DNA of 64,000 nucleotides from Sipunculus nudus (lineage: Eukaryota; Annelida; Sipuncula; Golfingiida; Sipunculidae), in NCBI GenBank assembly GCA_026874595.1, contig CM049319.1:37955473-38019472 (forward strand). The letters run 5' to 3'. Of this stretch, positions 32,715-43,780 are shown in pieces (position 1 is the first letter of the stretch; each line of letters begins with the position of its first letter). Under the pieces are notes generated by a model, which worked only from the letters and a program-made list of their open reading frames with translations, made no database searches and was not told where the DNA came from. The position numbers and the translations under genes are program-made.

Positions 32715-32990
32715 TCTGGATGAAGTCAGATATTGCTTCGTCTCCGTCTGGCCGATGGCGCTTTCCGGTTGGAACAACCAATAGGAAATTAGCATCATTG
32801 ACAACACGCGATGTATGATGAGAAGGATGCTTATGAAAATATGGTCTATCCTTGTGCACGGCACTGGCATTCCTGGGAAAAGCCCCCCTGAATTCATCTT
32901 TTGCATAGATTGCCCACCTAATTTGCATGGGATTCCTTTTCCGGCGGTGTCCAGTTGGCATGCAACAACTGAACCCCGGCAGTTCAAAGG
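32715..32990 (-). other. Possible isolated coding exon, unrecognised
   Basis: A minus-strand open frame with higher GC than its surroundings (RKRNPMQIRWAIYAKDEFRG ... DANFLLVVPTGKRHRPDGDE). It runs into a strong donor-like site (CCAGA|GTAAGT, exon end at 32715). A second minus frame is also open over the same stretch, which weakens the case. No domain was recognised and no partner exons were found. It could equally be chance. Confidence 0.2.
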
Positions 32991-33001
32991 ATAAACAAAA
33001 C

Positions 33002-34429
33002 ATTAACAGGCGCACATGAAGGTGATATATCGATTTAATTTAATACAAAAAAAGTTTATTTCTATATATAAATACAAGATTGTTTCTCTATCGCACAACA
33101 AGCAGTGATAATTCATGTTACAGGTCCCTCCATGTACGGCAGGGTGAACTCTCACCGCTAGACGGTCGGACTCCATATCACAGATAAATGGAGTCCGTAC
33201 GTGGCGGACTACCCTGGCGCTTGAAACGGTCTCAGAATCTGAAACAATGAACTGTGTGACCTTTGCTCGCTGAGCCAACACGGCCCTTTACCACTGGTTA
33301 CACAGGCAGCTGCCGGCCAGCTGTGGCTGGGGGGGGGGGGGGGGGGGGGGGGGGGAACCCAGAGCAGACATCGTTCCCCGCGCATCACCGTTAATAGGAC
33401 AATATATTTCTTCTAATCAACATTTAAAGTGGACAAACACTGTCTAGGTGGCATGTTATATGCGCATTTGATAAGAATATTATTCTTATCGAATACGATT
33501 ACGAATAACGAGTTTTTCAGACGAAATATAAGAATTTAATTGTCATGTTGAATGTTTCAAGTTTCCTAAAATCATCTTCTGGGGCTCTCGCACAGCGTAG
33601 CGTAGTAAGAGAGCACGGGAGCTAGGGCTACTCCCAAACATAAGTCCCCATGAATTCTCAAACATTCTCTGACATTCCGCCAACCCCCCGAATTTTCGTT
33701 CCCTCCAAATTCGCTCGGATTTCGGCAGGGCCAACTCGCGATTTCTTCCGGAGTAGAGCAGACACGTGTGATTTTTGCAACCGTATTGGTGAGAATAAGA
33801 TTCATTATAGAATTGTTTATTGAGCAACAGCATAACTCCAGACCGAGACCTGTGACTCTGTGGTTCAACAAAGTTGTCCATCGATGCTTTGTTTAGATAG
33901 AAATTAACACCCGAATGTTAGATGTCAGGTGTCAAAATACGGTTCCGGCACAGCTGGAGTGGTATATACACTAGCCCTGGGTACAGGAGCGGATCCAGGG
34001 GAGGGGTCCAGGGGGTCGGGACCCCCCCCCCCCTTTTTCCATCCACTGCAAGTTTTTTTAAGTGATTCAGACAATATTTTGTGGCATGAAACCCCCCTTT
34101 TTTGGACCTGGTGATTTTTTTTTAGGTTTATCAATTTAGTCCTATCTGAAACCCGGCCATTACTGTTTAAGACGTTTGTTTAGACTTGATAATGTTTGTT
34201 ATTACTTAAAGTGGTCTTGACACCTTTAAAGCATAAGGAATTAACACAAAACAGTAATGTATATTCTCTAATTTGAAGTAAATTAGTACATGCCTGGAAA
34301 ATATTGCCCTGAAACTGTGGGCTTTCTCCTGTACATGAGTGTTAACTGTAGACCTGGCTTGATTACAGGTGTCAACATCTACTCAGTGCGTGGGTCAAAA
34401 CAGCTGTCAATCAGGAGATGCCCTGACTG
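33002..34429. other. Region without recognised genes; G27 tract and C-rich dispersed repeat
   Basis: Overlapping minus-strand open frames at 33543-33881 have no recognisable domain. A G27 run lies at 33329-33355. 33983-34040 has AGCGGATCCAGGGGAGG, a GTCCAGGGGGTCGGGACC stretch and a C12 run, resembling a dispersed repeat (compare 2230-2275 on the other strand). Confidence 0.45.
33329..33355. repeat. Homopolymer G27
   Basis: A continuous run of about 27 G, following CAGCTGTGGCT. G-quadruplex potential; length may be unreliable in the assembly. Confidence 0.9.
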
Positions 34430-36411
34430 GTGTCATGCCAGATGCGCCACTCCCAAATGCGCACTTGTCAGTTACGCTACTGCCATATGCGCAACTGCCA
34501 TATGCGCCACATTCCAGTTGCGCCACATGCCATATGCGCAACAAAATTATAATAAGCCATATAGAGTCATTTTATGTTGTGCTTATAGTAAGTGTATCTG
34601 TATCACATGGCCGCTTCATTATTTTATCGAATGCGGTATATTTTTGTAACAATAGGCCTGTACGAGCTAAGAAACCCTTTCCATTTTGAGCGACAATGTT
34701 CGGTCACGACACGTGCGGCCGATCACCATGACACAGTTGCGTTATCTGTCAATGAAATTTATGAACATTGGATATTATTAATTATTTGTTCCGTTTTTTT
34801 AAGAAACACTAAAAATGAACTGTCATATAAATAAAAGTTATGTATATATATAATCGGCGATATTTATTGTGTCATAATGTCCGGCTTTCGTAGGTGATAC
34901 AACATGTTGACGTACAAACGTAATATGTGTAAATGACTGGTGTTGTTATCGTTTCTAATGTGGTCTAATTTGATATGTGGTTTTATTTATGCCATATATT
35001 TGCCATATATTTGACTTAAAAAAAGGATTATGTAAGATATGATCTTATTGACACTGATGCGTTGCTATATTACAGGAAACCACTCACCACTATGGCTTAA
35101 TTGACCCGGAAAACCCCACCGGGTTTGGTCTCTGAACATCAAAGGGAAAGTGTTGCGGCTTGTTAATGAGCTCATTTAAATGGGCCGTTATATACCTGCA
35201 CATGCATGTTATACCTGCGATATCATAACATCATTGTCGTTAGGTTTTCATTGCTTCTGACAAGTTTTTTTATATTTAAATTAATAATATCCAATTTACG
35301 AGAAAGTAAACGTGGATTAATATTTATTTTTAATCACATTATCATTATTATCAGAAAGTATATAAATAATAATATCATTTCTGGACTGCATGCCATCGTT
35401 TCCCGAATATCGTTAGGGTTTTTGTTGCAAATAATCCATTCTACGATTCAGATATTGTTACGCACTCTTTTGTGATGCATTTACATTGTTTTAATAAAGA
35501 AATGATATTATTTCAGAACTGCATACTGTCGCTTTCGATTACAGTCAGGATTATCGTTTCTAAGAATCAATTCCAAGTTTCAGATATTTTTTGTACATAT
35601 GTCTGGATTTATATTGTTTTAATTTGGAAGATAGAGTAATATCCTGTGACTTTGATGTTTGGCAATATATTTGTTTTCTGTATTGTTTTATATTTTAATC
35701 ACATTAACAGGGAAGGTTGTGCCATATAGTTTTATTATAGACATTTATCATACACAGATGAGTATCTCTTTGAACACTGTACAAAAAAACACAAATATCA
35801 TGCAATGCTGTCTCACCCACAGATTAACGAATAAAAGTATCATCCAAAAGCGCATACATGCATAAAATAAAACAATGTTACTACAGATTTATTATATACA
35901 TACAAAACAGTATCTGTTATATACAATATGTACAAAATAAAACATGTTTTAAAAGTTTAAAAAGTCCCAAAGTTTAAAAACTAATAAAATAAAACAAATT
36001 AGTTTCACTTAATAATTGAACTTATTCATTACTTGTACATTTTTGCATTTAGGACTGCGCAGTTTATCCCCGGTTTCCAATCGGAAACAAAGAATAAAAA
36101 AGCTTTACATTTGTAGAGTAAAAACAATCCGAACCGTGAATCGCTGTCTTGTGACTCTGCGTCCTATTCGCTACATCCGGCCCGTTTTCTAAATTTCCAC
36201 ATCCACAATGATAAAATAATGAAGGGGCCGTGTGATACAGATAACCACTTACTATAAACAAAACGTAATTTGACTCCATATGACTTTTTATAGCTATGTT
36301 GCGCATTTGGCATGAGGCGCAACTGGAATGTGGCGCATATGGCAGTTGCGCATCTGGCAGTAGCGTAACTGACAGGTGCGCATTTGGGAGTGGCGCATCT
36401 GGCATGGAATC
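34430..36411. mobile_element. MULE-like non-autonomous DNA transposon, ~200-bp TIRs, 9-bp TSD
   Basis: A 1982-bp element flanked by perfect 9-bp duplications CCCTGACTG (34421-34429 and 36412-36420). The inverted ends share CATGCCAGATGCGCCACTCC and AAATGCGCAC, and remain alignable for about 200 bp (34430-34640 against 36190-36411). The TIRs are built of ~15-bp degenerate repeats (ATGCGCAACTGCCAT type). Long TIRs with 8-11-bp TSDs are the hallmark of Mutator-like elements; hAT elements have 8-bp TSDs but short TIRs. The ~1.5-kb interior is very AT-rich, has no transposase ORF, and includes a degenerate ~130-bp tandem duplication (about 35380-35640). Confidence 0.82.
35380..35640. repeat. Degenerate ~130-bp tandem duplication inside the MULE-like element
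   Basis: Two copies share the order: TTTC-GAACTGCAT, ATCGTTTC, TTCAGATATT, then ACATTGTTTTAAT-type blocks. Similarity is moderate. Confidence 0.55.
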
Positions 36412-36759
36412 CCCTGACTGACTTGGCCCCAAAAAGGGTAGGACTTTACACAGAAAACTACCAAAAGTCAACCAAAGGCACTTGGAATCAACAAAGTTTT
36501 TTTTTCACATTCCTGAATATTTTAGTTTTTTCCAACTGATTACCAGCATGAAATAATAAAGGATAATCAAAGGGTAAAGTACTATGTACAATAATAATAA
36601 CAAATAAAATAATTAACATATTCAGGTACATTCCTTTCTCAATTTGAAGGTTTAATAAACTTATTACTAATTTTTAAAATATTATAAAACACAGGAATGC
36701 AGTTAAGTCAGTAATTTAAATTATAATTTAATAGTATGATTTTCATAATATTGACAGGG

Positions 36760-37765
36760 ACCCAACATTGAAAGTACAGTATAGTTCAGTGCAACCAGTT
36801 GCTGTAGCTGCGACTAAAGGGTACCATGCAGTTAGTATCAAGCAAAAAGTTGAACAGGAATTAGAGAAACAAGGCATTATCATGGAAGTAAATATGAGCC
36901 TACAAAATGGGTATCAAGAATGGTAGCCAGTGTCAAGAAAGACAACACAATCAGAATTGGCATAGACCCACTTGTGTTAAACCAAGCACTGAAGAGAGAA
37001 ATGCACCCACTTCCAATCATTGATGCGTTCTTGCAAAAATAGGGAGAGCTAATGTGCGTCCACAAAACTTGATCTCTGAAACGGATATTGGCACTGTGTT
37101 TTAGATGAACAGTCCAGTTTTCTTACCTGTTTTCAAACTCCTGTCGGTCAATACAGGTGGACAAGATTACAATACAGTCTGAGTGTTTCGAGCGAAATAT
37201 TAAAAAAAAGTCTACACCAAGGGCCGGATGGACTCAGCAATTGTATTTGTGTGGCTGATGATGTGCTAATCTGTGGTATTGGTGACACTGATTCAGAGGT
37301 CAGGCAAAATCATGACCACAACCTCAGAAACCTGCTAGAAAGATTTACACTGCAGGGAATCAGACTGAACAGTGATAAAACTGTGCTCAGACAGAGTGAA
37401 GTGACATTTCTTGGACACAAGATAGGTAAAGATGGACTGAAATCAGACCCAGCAAAGATAGAATCCATCATTACATTGCCAGCACCTACCAATGTCACAG
37501 AAATTAACAGCATTTGACAGGTATGGTCGACTACCTAGCTAGGTTCCTGCCAAAGTTATCTAATGAACTTGAACCAATCAGACTATTGACCAGGAAAGAT
37601 GATACTTGGTCATGGGGCTGTGAACAAGAACAGGCCTTCAATGATATCAAGCGTCTTGTGACATTAGCTCACCCGGCCATACTATCATACTATGATCAGT
37701 GGCTAAGCCACTTGTTATCCAATGTGATGCTAGCCAGACCAGTATTGTCCTGTGACTTGGACTAA
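36760..37765 (+). pseudogene. Gypsy reverse transcriptase fragment (second element)
   Basis: Order of RT motifs on the plus strand across several frames: VEQELEKQGII (36850-36885), CIDP/GIDPL-type block with REMHPLPIID (36960-37025), a motif A region near 37040-37060 that is frameshifted, VADDVLICGIGD (motif C with both Asp, 37251-37290), GIRLNSDKTVLRQSEVTFLG, LPAPTNVTEIN, a TGA at about 37515, then YLARFLPKLSNELEPIRLLT and the RNase H start. It is more diverged than the Mag-like copy and of a different Gypsy subfamily. No LTRs, gag or integrase were found around it. Not functional. Confidence 0.88.
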
Positions 37766-38281
37766 TGGAAAGGTATTGCCACCTTTAAACCAAACAGTTT
37801 ATAACATTGCTGACAGCAGCTTGACAGCAGAGAAATAAATGCCAAATTCAGTAGAGGGTAGTTATTCAAAAACTGTTTCATTTATGTCCACAAAAAGCCC
37901 AGTAAATTTTACACTAAATTTGTTATTCAGTGGTACTATGACAAGTAACCACTCATTACATTTCATAAATATATGTTTTCATAAATAAAAATAATTAAAT
38001 GTATATGCTGATATTCCAGCAGTTCAGGGAATAATGAAAACCCACCAGGTATGTACTTACCGGTTAGGAAGGATTTTGACAAGAAAACTCAGTTGTTTTT
38101 GCCATGTAAACTTTTGAGTATGACTGCTTCGACCAAAGTTTCACTACCTTGCTGTGAAAGACAACATCAACAGTCTGATGATGTTACCAACCAAAATAGT
38201 GAAACTATGGAAACCCATGCAAGTGTCACCAACAATAATCTTAATTACAATCAGGATGGAAATCTGTCTGAAAGATTCTGA
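37766..38281. other. Spacer between the RT fragment and the WPE-type fragment
   Basis: The open frame 38051-38281 (polar, Asn/Ser/Thr-rich, NSETMETHASVTNNN) directly precedes the fragment at 38282 in another frame. It may belong to the same decayed protein. Confidence 0.35.
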
Positions 38282-38440
38282 GTTGACAGATATTGTTTAT
38301 TTGTCTATAATTCAAAACTGTATTCAGGCAAAATTGTTTTTGTGGATGACGATGGTGGAGAAATAGAAGTCATTTCACTGAAGCCTGTTTGGGCAAATAA
38401 ATATGTTTGGCCAGAAGAAAAACTGTGGTATGATCCAGGT
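38282..38440 (+). pseudogene. Fragment of a transposon-associated C-terminal domain
   Basis: Encodes CLFVYNSKLYSGKIVFVDDD, then EIEVISLKPVWANKYVWPEE and LWYDP. It resembles a small beta-rich module (VxYxGxxYPGxVxxxxxxxxxVxxMxxxxxxxWxWPxxxDxxxY) that I recall at the C-terminus of many repeat-associated proteins in invertebrate and fish genomes. The family name is not known to me and the function is unknown. It may be coupled to the RT fragment upstream or be a separate element. Confidence 0.4.
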
Positions 38441-40181
38441 TTTATTTTCTAAGTGCTTCATAAAAGAACTGACCAAACAAACAAAGCACTTGCTTAAGGT
38501 TGATGACAAAACATGGTTCAAAATTCAAACCTGGATATAAAAGCAAGCAGGCTCTGAGTTCTCATAAAGTGGTATCAGATTGTCAATAACCACTAGAGTT
38601 GTCCAGCTGGTAAGTTACAACAGAGCATGCTTTGTCAATGTCTGTGAATAATGTCAGTATTTTAATAAGACGTTACATTTACCATCTCAAAAAAAGGATC
38701 TGATACTCTTGTTTTAAGTGACTTTATTTTGGGTTCTTTTCAGTGTTAGAAACGGGTTATGTTTGGTCAAAATTTCTTTTCCTGTCAAAACCAAGTGATA
38801 TCACGCCCACCATCATCCCCACAAGATTTTAAGAAGCGGGTGGGAACAATATACATATTATAGTCTCTTTCACAGACTCAGAGTTTGAACGAGTTGATTA
38901 GCCTGTAGTGAAAGAAACAATTTAAATCACCACGGAAGTCCCAACAGCTTACCACCATTGGCACGTACATTCTATAATCCTCATGTTCCCCACCAACAAT
39001 ACTATTTAAGAAGAAAAATGAAAACCTTACTAATTTAGCCATTTTCACATTTAAATTTAAAAGTTCCCGGCTATGGTAGTTCAATCCTTAGGTAAAATTA
39101 CATGATAATACTAGTTGCTGGACATACTGGATGTAAGGTTGTTTTATTTGGATATGAAATATTGGTCAGTGTTACCCTTGAAGTGAGTTAATATTTATAG
39201 AAATACCCTAGAGTATTCATTTTATATATATAAATATTATTATTATATGTTAGTTATCAGTGGAAACAATCAGAATATTTAGGAACGTTGAAAAGCTTAG
39301 TTGATTTTGAGGGTTTTTTGTTGATTTTAGGTGGTTTTCTGTGAATAGTCTGACTGCCCCAAAAATGTAATACATGTTGAAATATTGTATGTTGTGGTGA
39401 CTCAGGCCTGGGACCTTATACAAGACCTGTGCTACCCGTGTCATTTCTGCTGAGGCCACTGGACCTAGCTTAAAAATTCTGCCCATGGACCATAATGTCT
39501 ATCCAGCAGGGATACTATATCAGAGGACATGAAGGTCCATGCATGGACTAGTGTGGACTACTCTTTGTTTGGGATCTGTCGTCCATACGCAAAATTAGAC
39601 CTTGGTCATGCGGTCTTCCTATCGTAAACAGACACACATAGACGGTTTACTGCACGCAAACCCAAAACAAGGTATTAAACAGCTCAAAGGGAGGTACTGA
39701 GACTGTGTGCTGGGACAGTTTTACTTGGAAAATTTTGTATAAAGCAAAAGTGAACTGAACGTGTGAAAGAATAAGCATTATATTGCAACTGATTTGGCCC
39801 AATTTAATCAGACTCAATATTATTAGGACCTGCCATATATTAAGTCAGATAGCCATACAGTGAGAGTTTATACAACATAAGCCTCGGACTACAGCACTCA
39901 ATGCCCTTGTTTTTGGACAAAGAAGATCCACTTCTCTTGAAGGTTACTGGTTTATCTTGTGGATTTAATTTTGCATACAATCTAAGAATTGATATTGAGG
40001 TGCCTTAAATAAGAATTTTAAATAAAGATGGAATACATTACTTTTGTCAGTGTTTTTTTTTAAAATTTATTGAGAGGTTACAGATTCAAACTTCTGAAAT
40101 TGATAATTTATTATTTATAGAATCAGTTCAGTCTGTACAGAAAGTGTTAATTATTACACTTGAGGTTTTATCTGTTTGTAG
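38441..40181. other. 1.7-kb spacer upstream of the CYTH exon
   Basis: No recognised coding. It should contain the promoter and 5' non-coding exon of the CYTH gene, since the exon at 40182 starts at a splice acceptor rather than a promoter. A polyadenylation-like AATAAA lies at 40020-40025. Confidence 0.4.
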
Positions 40182-40344
40182 AGAAAACATGCCTAGTAAT
40201 ATAGAGATAAAGGCCCGTGTGGAAGACCTGAAGCAGCTACAGATGAAGGCTGTGGAGCTGAGCGGGACAGAAGCCACTGTCTTACAGCAGGAAGATACAT
40301 TCTTTAACATTCCCCAAGGCAGGCTCAAACTGCGGCAGATCAAG
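40182..40344 (+). CDS. CYTH-domain protein (CyaB/ThTPase superfamily), first coding exon
   Basis: The coding part starts at ATG 40189 and runs to 40344 (52 codons, phase 0), followed by donor AAG|GTAAAC. The acceptor TTTGTAG (AG at 40180-40181) lies 8 bp before the ATG, so an upstream non-coding exon is implied. The protein starts MPSNIEIKARVEDLKQL and continues QQEDTFFN and GRLKLRQIK. This is the N-terminal signature of CYTH tunnel enzymes (class IV adenylate cyclases, thiamine triphosphatases), which bind a triphosphate and divalent metal through the ExExK-type strand; here the motif is NIEIK, as in the NVEIKAR subgroup. CYTH domains are about 170-190 residues, so several exons are missing from view. 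They must lie beyond the repeats to the right, possibly outside the window. Activity cannot be predicted. Confidence 0.85.
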
Positions 40345-41224
40345 GTAAACGCAACACATTATGTCATCACAAGGACATAGGTTCAAGTCATTATCATTTT
40401 ACAGAATGTCTTTGAAGTGTTTGGAAAATCCAAAGTAATAAATGTATAATCATTTATTCCAGAATCTAGAAATGTTTTAAGCTTACAGTAGAACCTCAAA
40501 TTTCTGTATCTTGTTTTTCTGAAAATTGCTTTTTCCAAAATATAAATTGAATAACCAAAGTTTACCTCTATTAACCGAAAAATAGAAATAGACATAGGAA
40601 AATATGTTTTTCCCTAATGTGATTCCCAGGATAATTGGCTGTCAGAGTGGCATTAACTGGCCCGTGAAAACTAACAAATGGTTTGATTAGTGCATCTAAA
40701 TATGGTTAATGTGTTTTTGAGAGATTTTGTTGCTCACAGACTTTTATGGTGCATGCATATATCACCTGTAGGTGGACTGAAGTAACAATGTCCGTCTTGT
40801 TATGATCTTTCTGTTATTGTTTCCCAGTCAGGTTTAACAAACTTTGAACGTAAATGCTTTCTGTGCCATGACTAGGTGTGACATCTGCACATGATTTAGA
40901 TAAAGGTTACTTACAATCCAGTTTAATCTTCCAGTGATTTATATCAATGACCAACACCTGCAGTATTTACATAGCCTGCCTGCGATGCTAAATATACAAC
41001 TTTAATGCAATGACAGTACGCAAGTGTGTCATACAATAACACATGTATAATTGTTTACATTATTACCCGTAGATGAAGGCATTATTTACTTTTTAGCCTA
41101 TAATAAGCGTACCACTGGCAAATATTCACTATGGTGGCTTTGACCAAAAACTGTCGATCATTGGATATAAACGCTATCTTTGTAAGCTGTAATACAGTAT
41201 TTATATTTAGATTGTTGGTTGCTA
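40345..41224. other. Intron start of the CYTH gene with a pogo/Tigger-like end
   Basis: At 40486 TACAGTAGAACCTCAAATTT matches a pogo/Tigger-type terminus (compare 30374 and 31298). The matching opposite end was not found, so it is a fragment. Otherwise nothing was recognised. Confidence 0.5.
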
Positions 41225-43158
41225 TTTTTATGGCCAGCCACAAAGTGGCAGGGGCATATAGTTTTACCCATGTCTGTCATTCAATCCTTCCATCATTCCG
41301 AAATAAAACAATTGTATGGACTTTTTTTCGCAATGCCTGCAGATATTGGCCTGATTTTTGTTGTGTGGGCAGATAATGACCTGTTACAGATCAAGTTCGC
41401 GTTTTGTCCTGGTTGACCTATTTTTGACCGATTTAAACCTAAACTTGTCGGAACGACACGAATGCCCCTGCCTTGGGCAAATTAGAAACATTTGTAAAAT
41501 TTGGAAAATTTTTTAAGTTCAGGAGGTGTCGTATGGTCAAAAGTAGGTCAACAAGGGCAAAATGCAAACTCGATCAGTAACGGGTCATTATCAAGCAACA
41601 CACCAAAAATCATGCCAGTATATGCAGGCATTGTGAAAAAAAGTCCATACAGGTTCATTTTCCATAAAAATTTCTGTCTTTCATGAAATTTTCTATGTTT
41701 AGGAGCCGTAAAACAATCAAAAGTAGGTCAACCGGGATGAAAGGCAAACTCGATCTGTAACTGTCATTATCTGCCCACACAAAAAAATCAGGGTGGTATC
41801 TGCAGGCATTGAGGAAAAAAAGTCCGTACATGTGCATTTGTTATGAAAATTTATATTTTTCATGAAACTTTCTATGTTCAGGAGCAGTCAAATGGTCAAA
41901 AGTAGGTCAACTGAGACAAAACAAGAACTCGATCTGTTACTTGTCATTATCTGCCTACACACCAAAAATCAGGCCTGTATCTGCAGGCACTGCGAAAAAA
42001 AGTCCATACATGTGCACCTTTTCATGAAATTTTCTATGTTAGAGCACTGTCAAACGGTCAAAAATAGGTCAACTGGGACAAAAGGTGAACTTGATCTGTA
42101 ACTGGTCATTATCTGCCCCCATACCAAAAATCAGGCCAATATTTGCAGGTATTGTGAAGAAAAGTCTGTACAAGTGTATTTGTCATGAAAATATATATTT
42201 TACATGAAATTTTCTATGTTCAGGAGCCGTAAAACAGTCAGAATAAGGTAAACCGGGACGAAACGCAAACTCGATCTGTAACTGGTCAATATCTGCCCAC
42301 ACAAAAAAATCAGGGTGGTATCTGCAGGCATTGCGAAAAAAAGTCTGTTCATGTGTATCTGTCATGAATATTTCTATTTTTCATGAAAATTTCTGAGTTT
42401 AGGAGCCGTAAAATGGTCAAAATTAGGTCAACCGGGACGAAACGCGAACTCGATCTGTAACTGTTCTATATCTGTCCACACACCAAAAATCAGGCCAATA
42501 TCTGCAGGCACTGCGAAAAAAAGTCCGTACATGTGTATTTGTCATGAAATTTCATATTTTTCATGAAATTTTCTATGTTCATGAGCCGTAAAACGGTCAA
42601 AAGTAGGTCAACCAGGACTAAACGCGAACTCAATCTGTAACTAGTCTATATCTGCCCACACACCAAAAATCAGGCCAATATCTGCAGGCATTTGGAAAAA
42701 AAGTCCATACATGTGTATCTGTCATGAATATTTCTATTTTTCATGAAAATTTCTAAGTTTAGGGGCCGTAAAACGGTCAGAATTTGATCAACTGGGACGA
42801 AACGCGAACTTGATCTGTAACTGGTCTATATCTGTCCACACACCAAAAATCAGGCCAATATCTACAGGCACTGTGAAAAAAAGTCCGTACATGTGTATTT
42901 GTCATGAAATTTCATATTTTTCATGAAATTTTCTATGTTCAGGAGCCGTAAAACGGTCAAAAGTAGGTCAACCAGGACGAAACAGGAACTCAATCTGTAA
43001 CTGGTCTATATCTGCCCACACACCAAAAATCAGGCCAATATCTGCAGGCATTGTCCGTACAACTGTTTGATTTTGGAATGACGGAAGGAGGGAATGACGG
43101 AATGACGGACATGGGTAAAACTATATGCCCCGGCCACTTTGTGGCGGGGGCATAAAAA
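41225..43158. mobile_element. Pearl-like element: ~220-bp TIRs enclosing ~180-bp direct repeats
   Basis: A 1.93-kb unit. Its ends mirror each other: TTTTTATGGCC and GCCACAAAGTGGC, GGGGCATATAGTTTTACCCA on the left, and the reverse complement at 43100-43158. The similarity continues inward to ~41445, so the last tandem monomer and the inverted monomer at the left (41319-41445) are part of the TIR. Between them are nine direct repeats of 162-184 bp (AGTAGGTCAAC blocks near 41534, 41716, 41893, 42055, 42236, 42413, 42597, 42775, 42958). No protein is encoded. The architecture resembles bivalve pearl elements. It is in the CYTH gene's presumptive first intron. Confidence 0.8.
41500..43060. repeat. 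Nine direct ~180-bp monomers (core of the pearl-like element)
   Basis: Each monomer has the order: GGAGCCGTAAAACGGTCA, AGTAGGTCAACC, AACTCGATCTGTAACTGGTC, ATCTGCCCACACACCAAAAA, TCAGGCCAATATCTGCAGGC, AAAAAAAGTCCGTACATG. Divergence is about 5-20%. A deletion of ~18 bp marks the third-to-fourth copy. Confidence 0.92.
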
Positions 43159-43282
43159 GATCAAGAGAAAATGTTGTAATGAGAAAACATTTCTGGTAGG
43201 AACAGGATTTGTTAATGTCAGGGTATGGGAACCTTAATGATCTCCAGGTACCTGAAGCAAACTATTTTCACTGTTTAACATT
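43159..43282. other. Short spacer
   Basis: Nothing recognised between the pearl-like element and the next minisatellite. Confidence 0.5.
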
Positions 43283-43780
43283 TGGTGGTTTCCTTTGTCT
43301 ATGCATGCATGCCATCATTTAATCTTATCATGGTGGTTTCCTTTGTCTATGCATGCATGCCATTATCTTATAATGGTGGTTTCCTTTGTCTGTGCATGCA
43401 TGACATTATCTTATCTTATCATGGTGGTTTCCTTAGTCTATGTATGCATGCCATTATCTTATCTTATCATGGTGGTTTCCTTTGTCTATGCATAGATGCC
43501 ATTATCTTATCATGGTGGTTTCCTTTGTCTATGCATGCATGCCATTATCTTATCTTATCATGGTGGTTTCCTTTGTCTATGCTTGCATGCCATTATCTTA
43601 TCATGGTGGTTTCCTTTGTCTGTGCATGCATGCTATTATCTTACCTTATCATGGTAGTTTCCTTCGTCTATGCATGCATGCCATTATCTTAATTTATCAT
43701 GTTGGTTTCCTTTGTCTATGCATGCATGCTATTATCTTATCTTATCTTGGTTATTTCCTTTGTCTATGCATGCACGCCAT
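43283..43780. repeat. ~45-bp minisatellite, about 11 copies
   Basis: The unit contains TGGTGGTTTCCTTTGTCTAT then GCATGCATGCCATTATC. It ends in one to three TTATC pentamers, so its length varies by 5-bp steps (about 38 to 48 bp). The open frames (FLCLCMHAIILSYHGG pattern) come from the repeat and shift between frames. Not a gene. Confidence 0.95.

Noticed and set aside
33160-33260. Possible tRNA-derived SINE promoter
   Set aside because: A weak A-box-like string was seen on the minus strand, but there is no matching B box or tail.
33543-33881. Two overlapping minus-strand open frames (112 and 99 codons)
   Set aside because: Two frames open over the same DNA with no domain, no splice sites of note and no neighbours that support a gene.
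34369-34689. Open frames of 119 and 106 codons at the left end of the MULE-like element, and the similar 135-codon frame at the right end
   Set aside because: Both are translations of the same TIR (PLPNAHLSVTLLPYAQLPYA pattern) in opposite orientation and cross the element boundary. Not a conserved protein.
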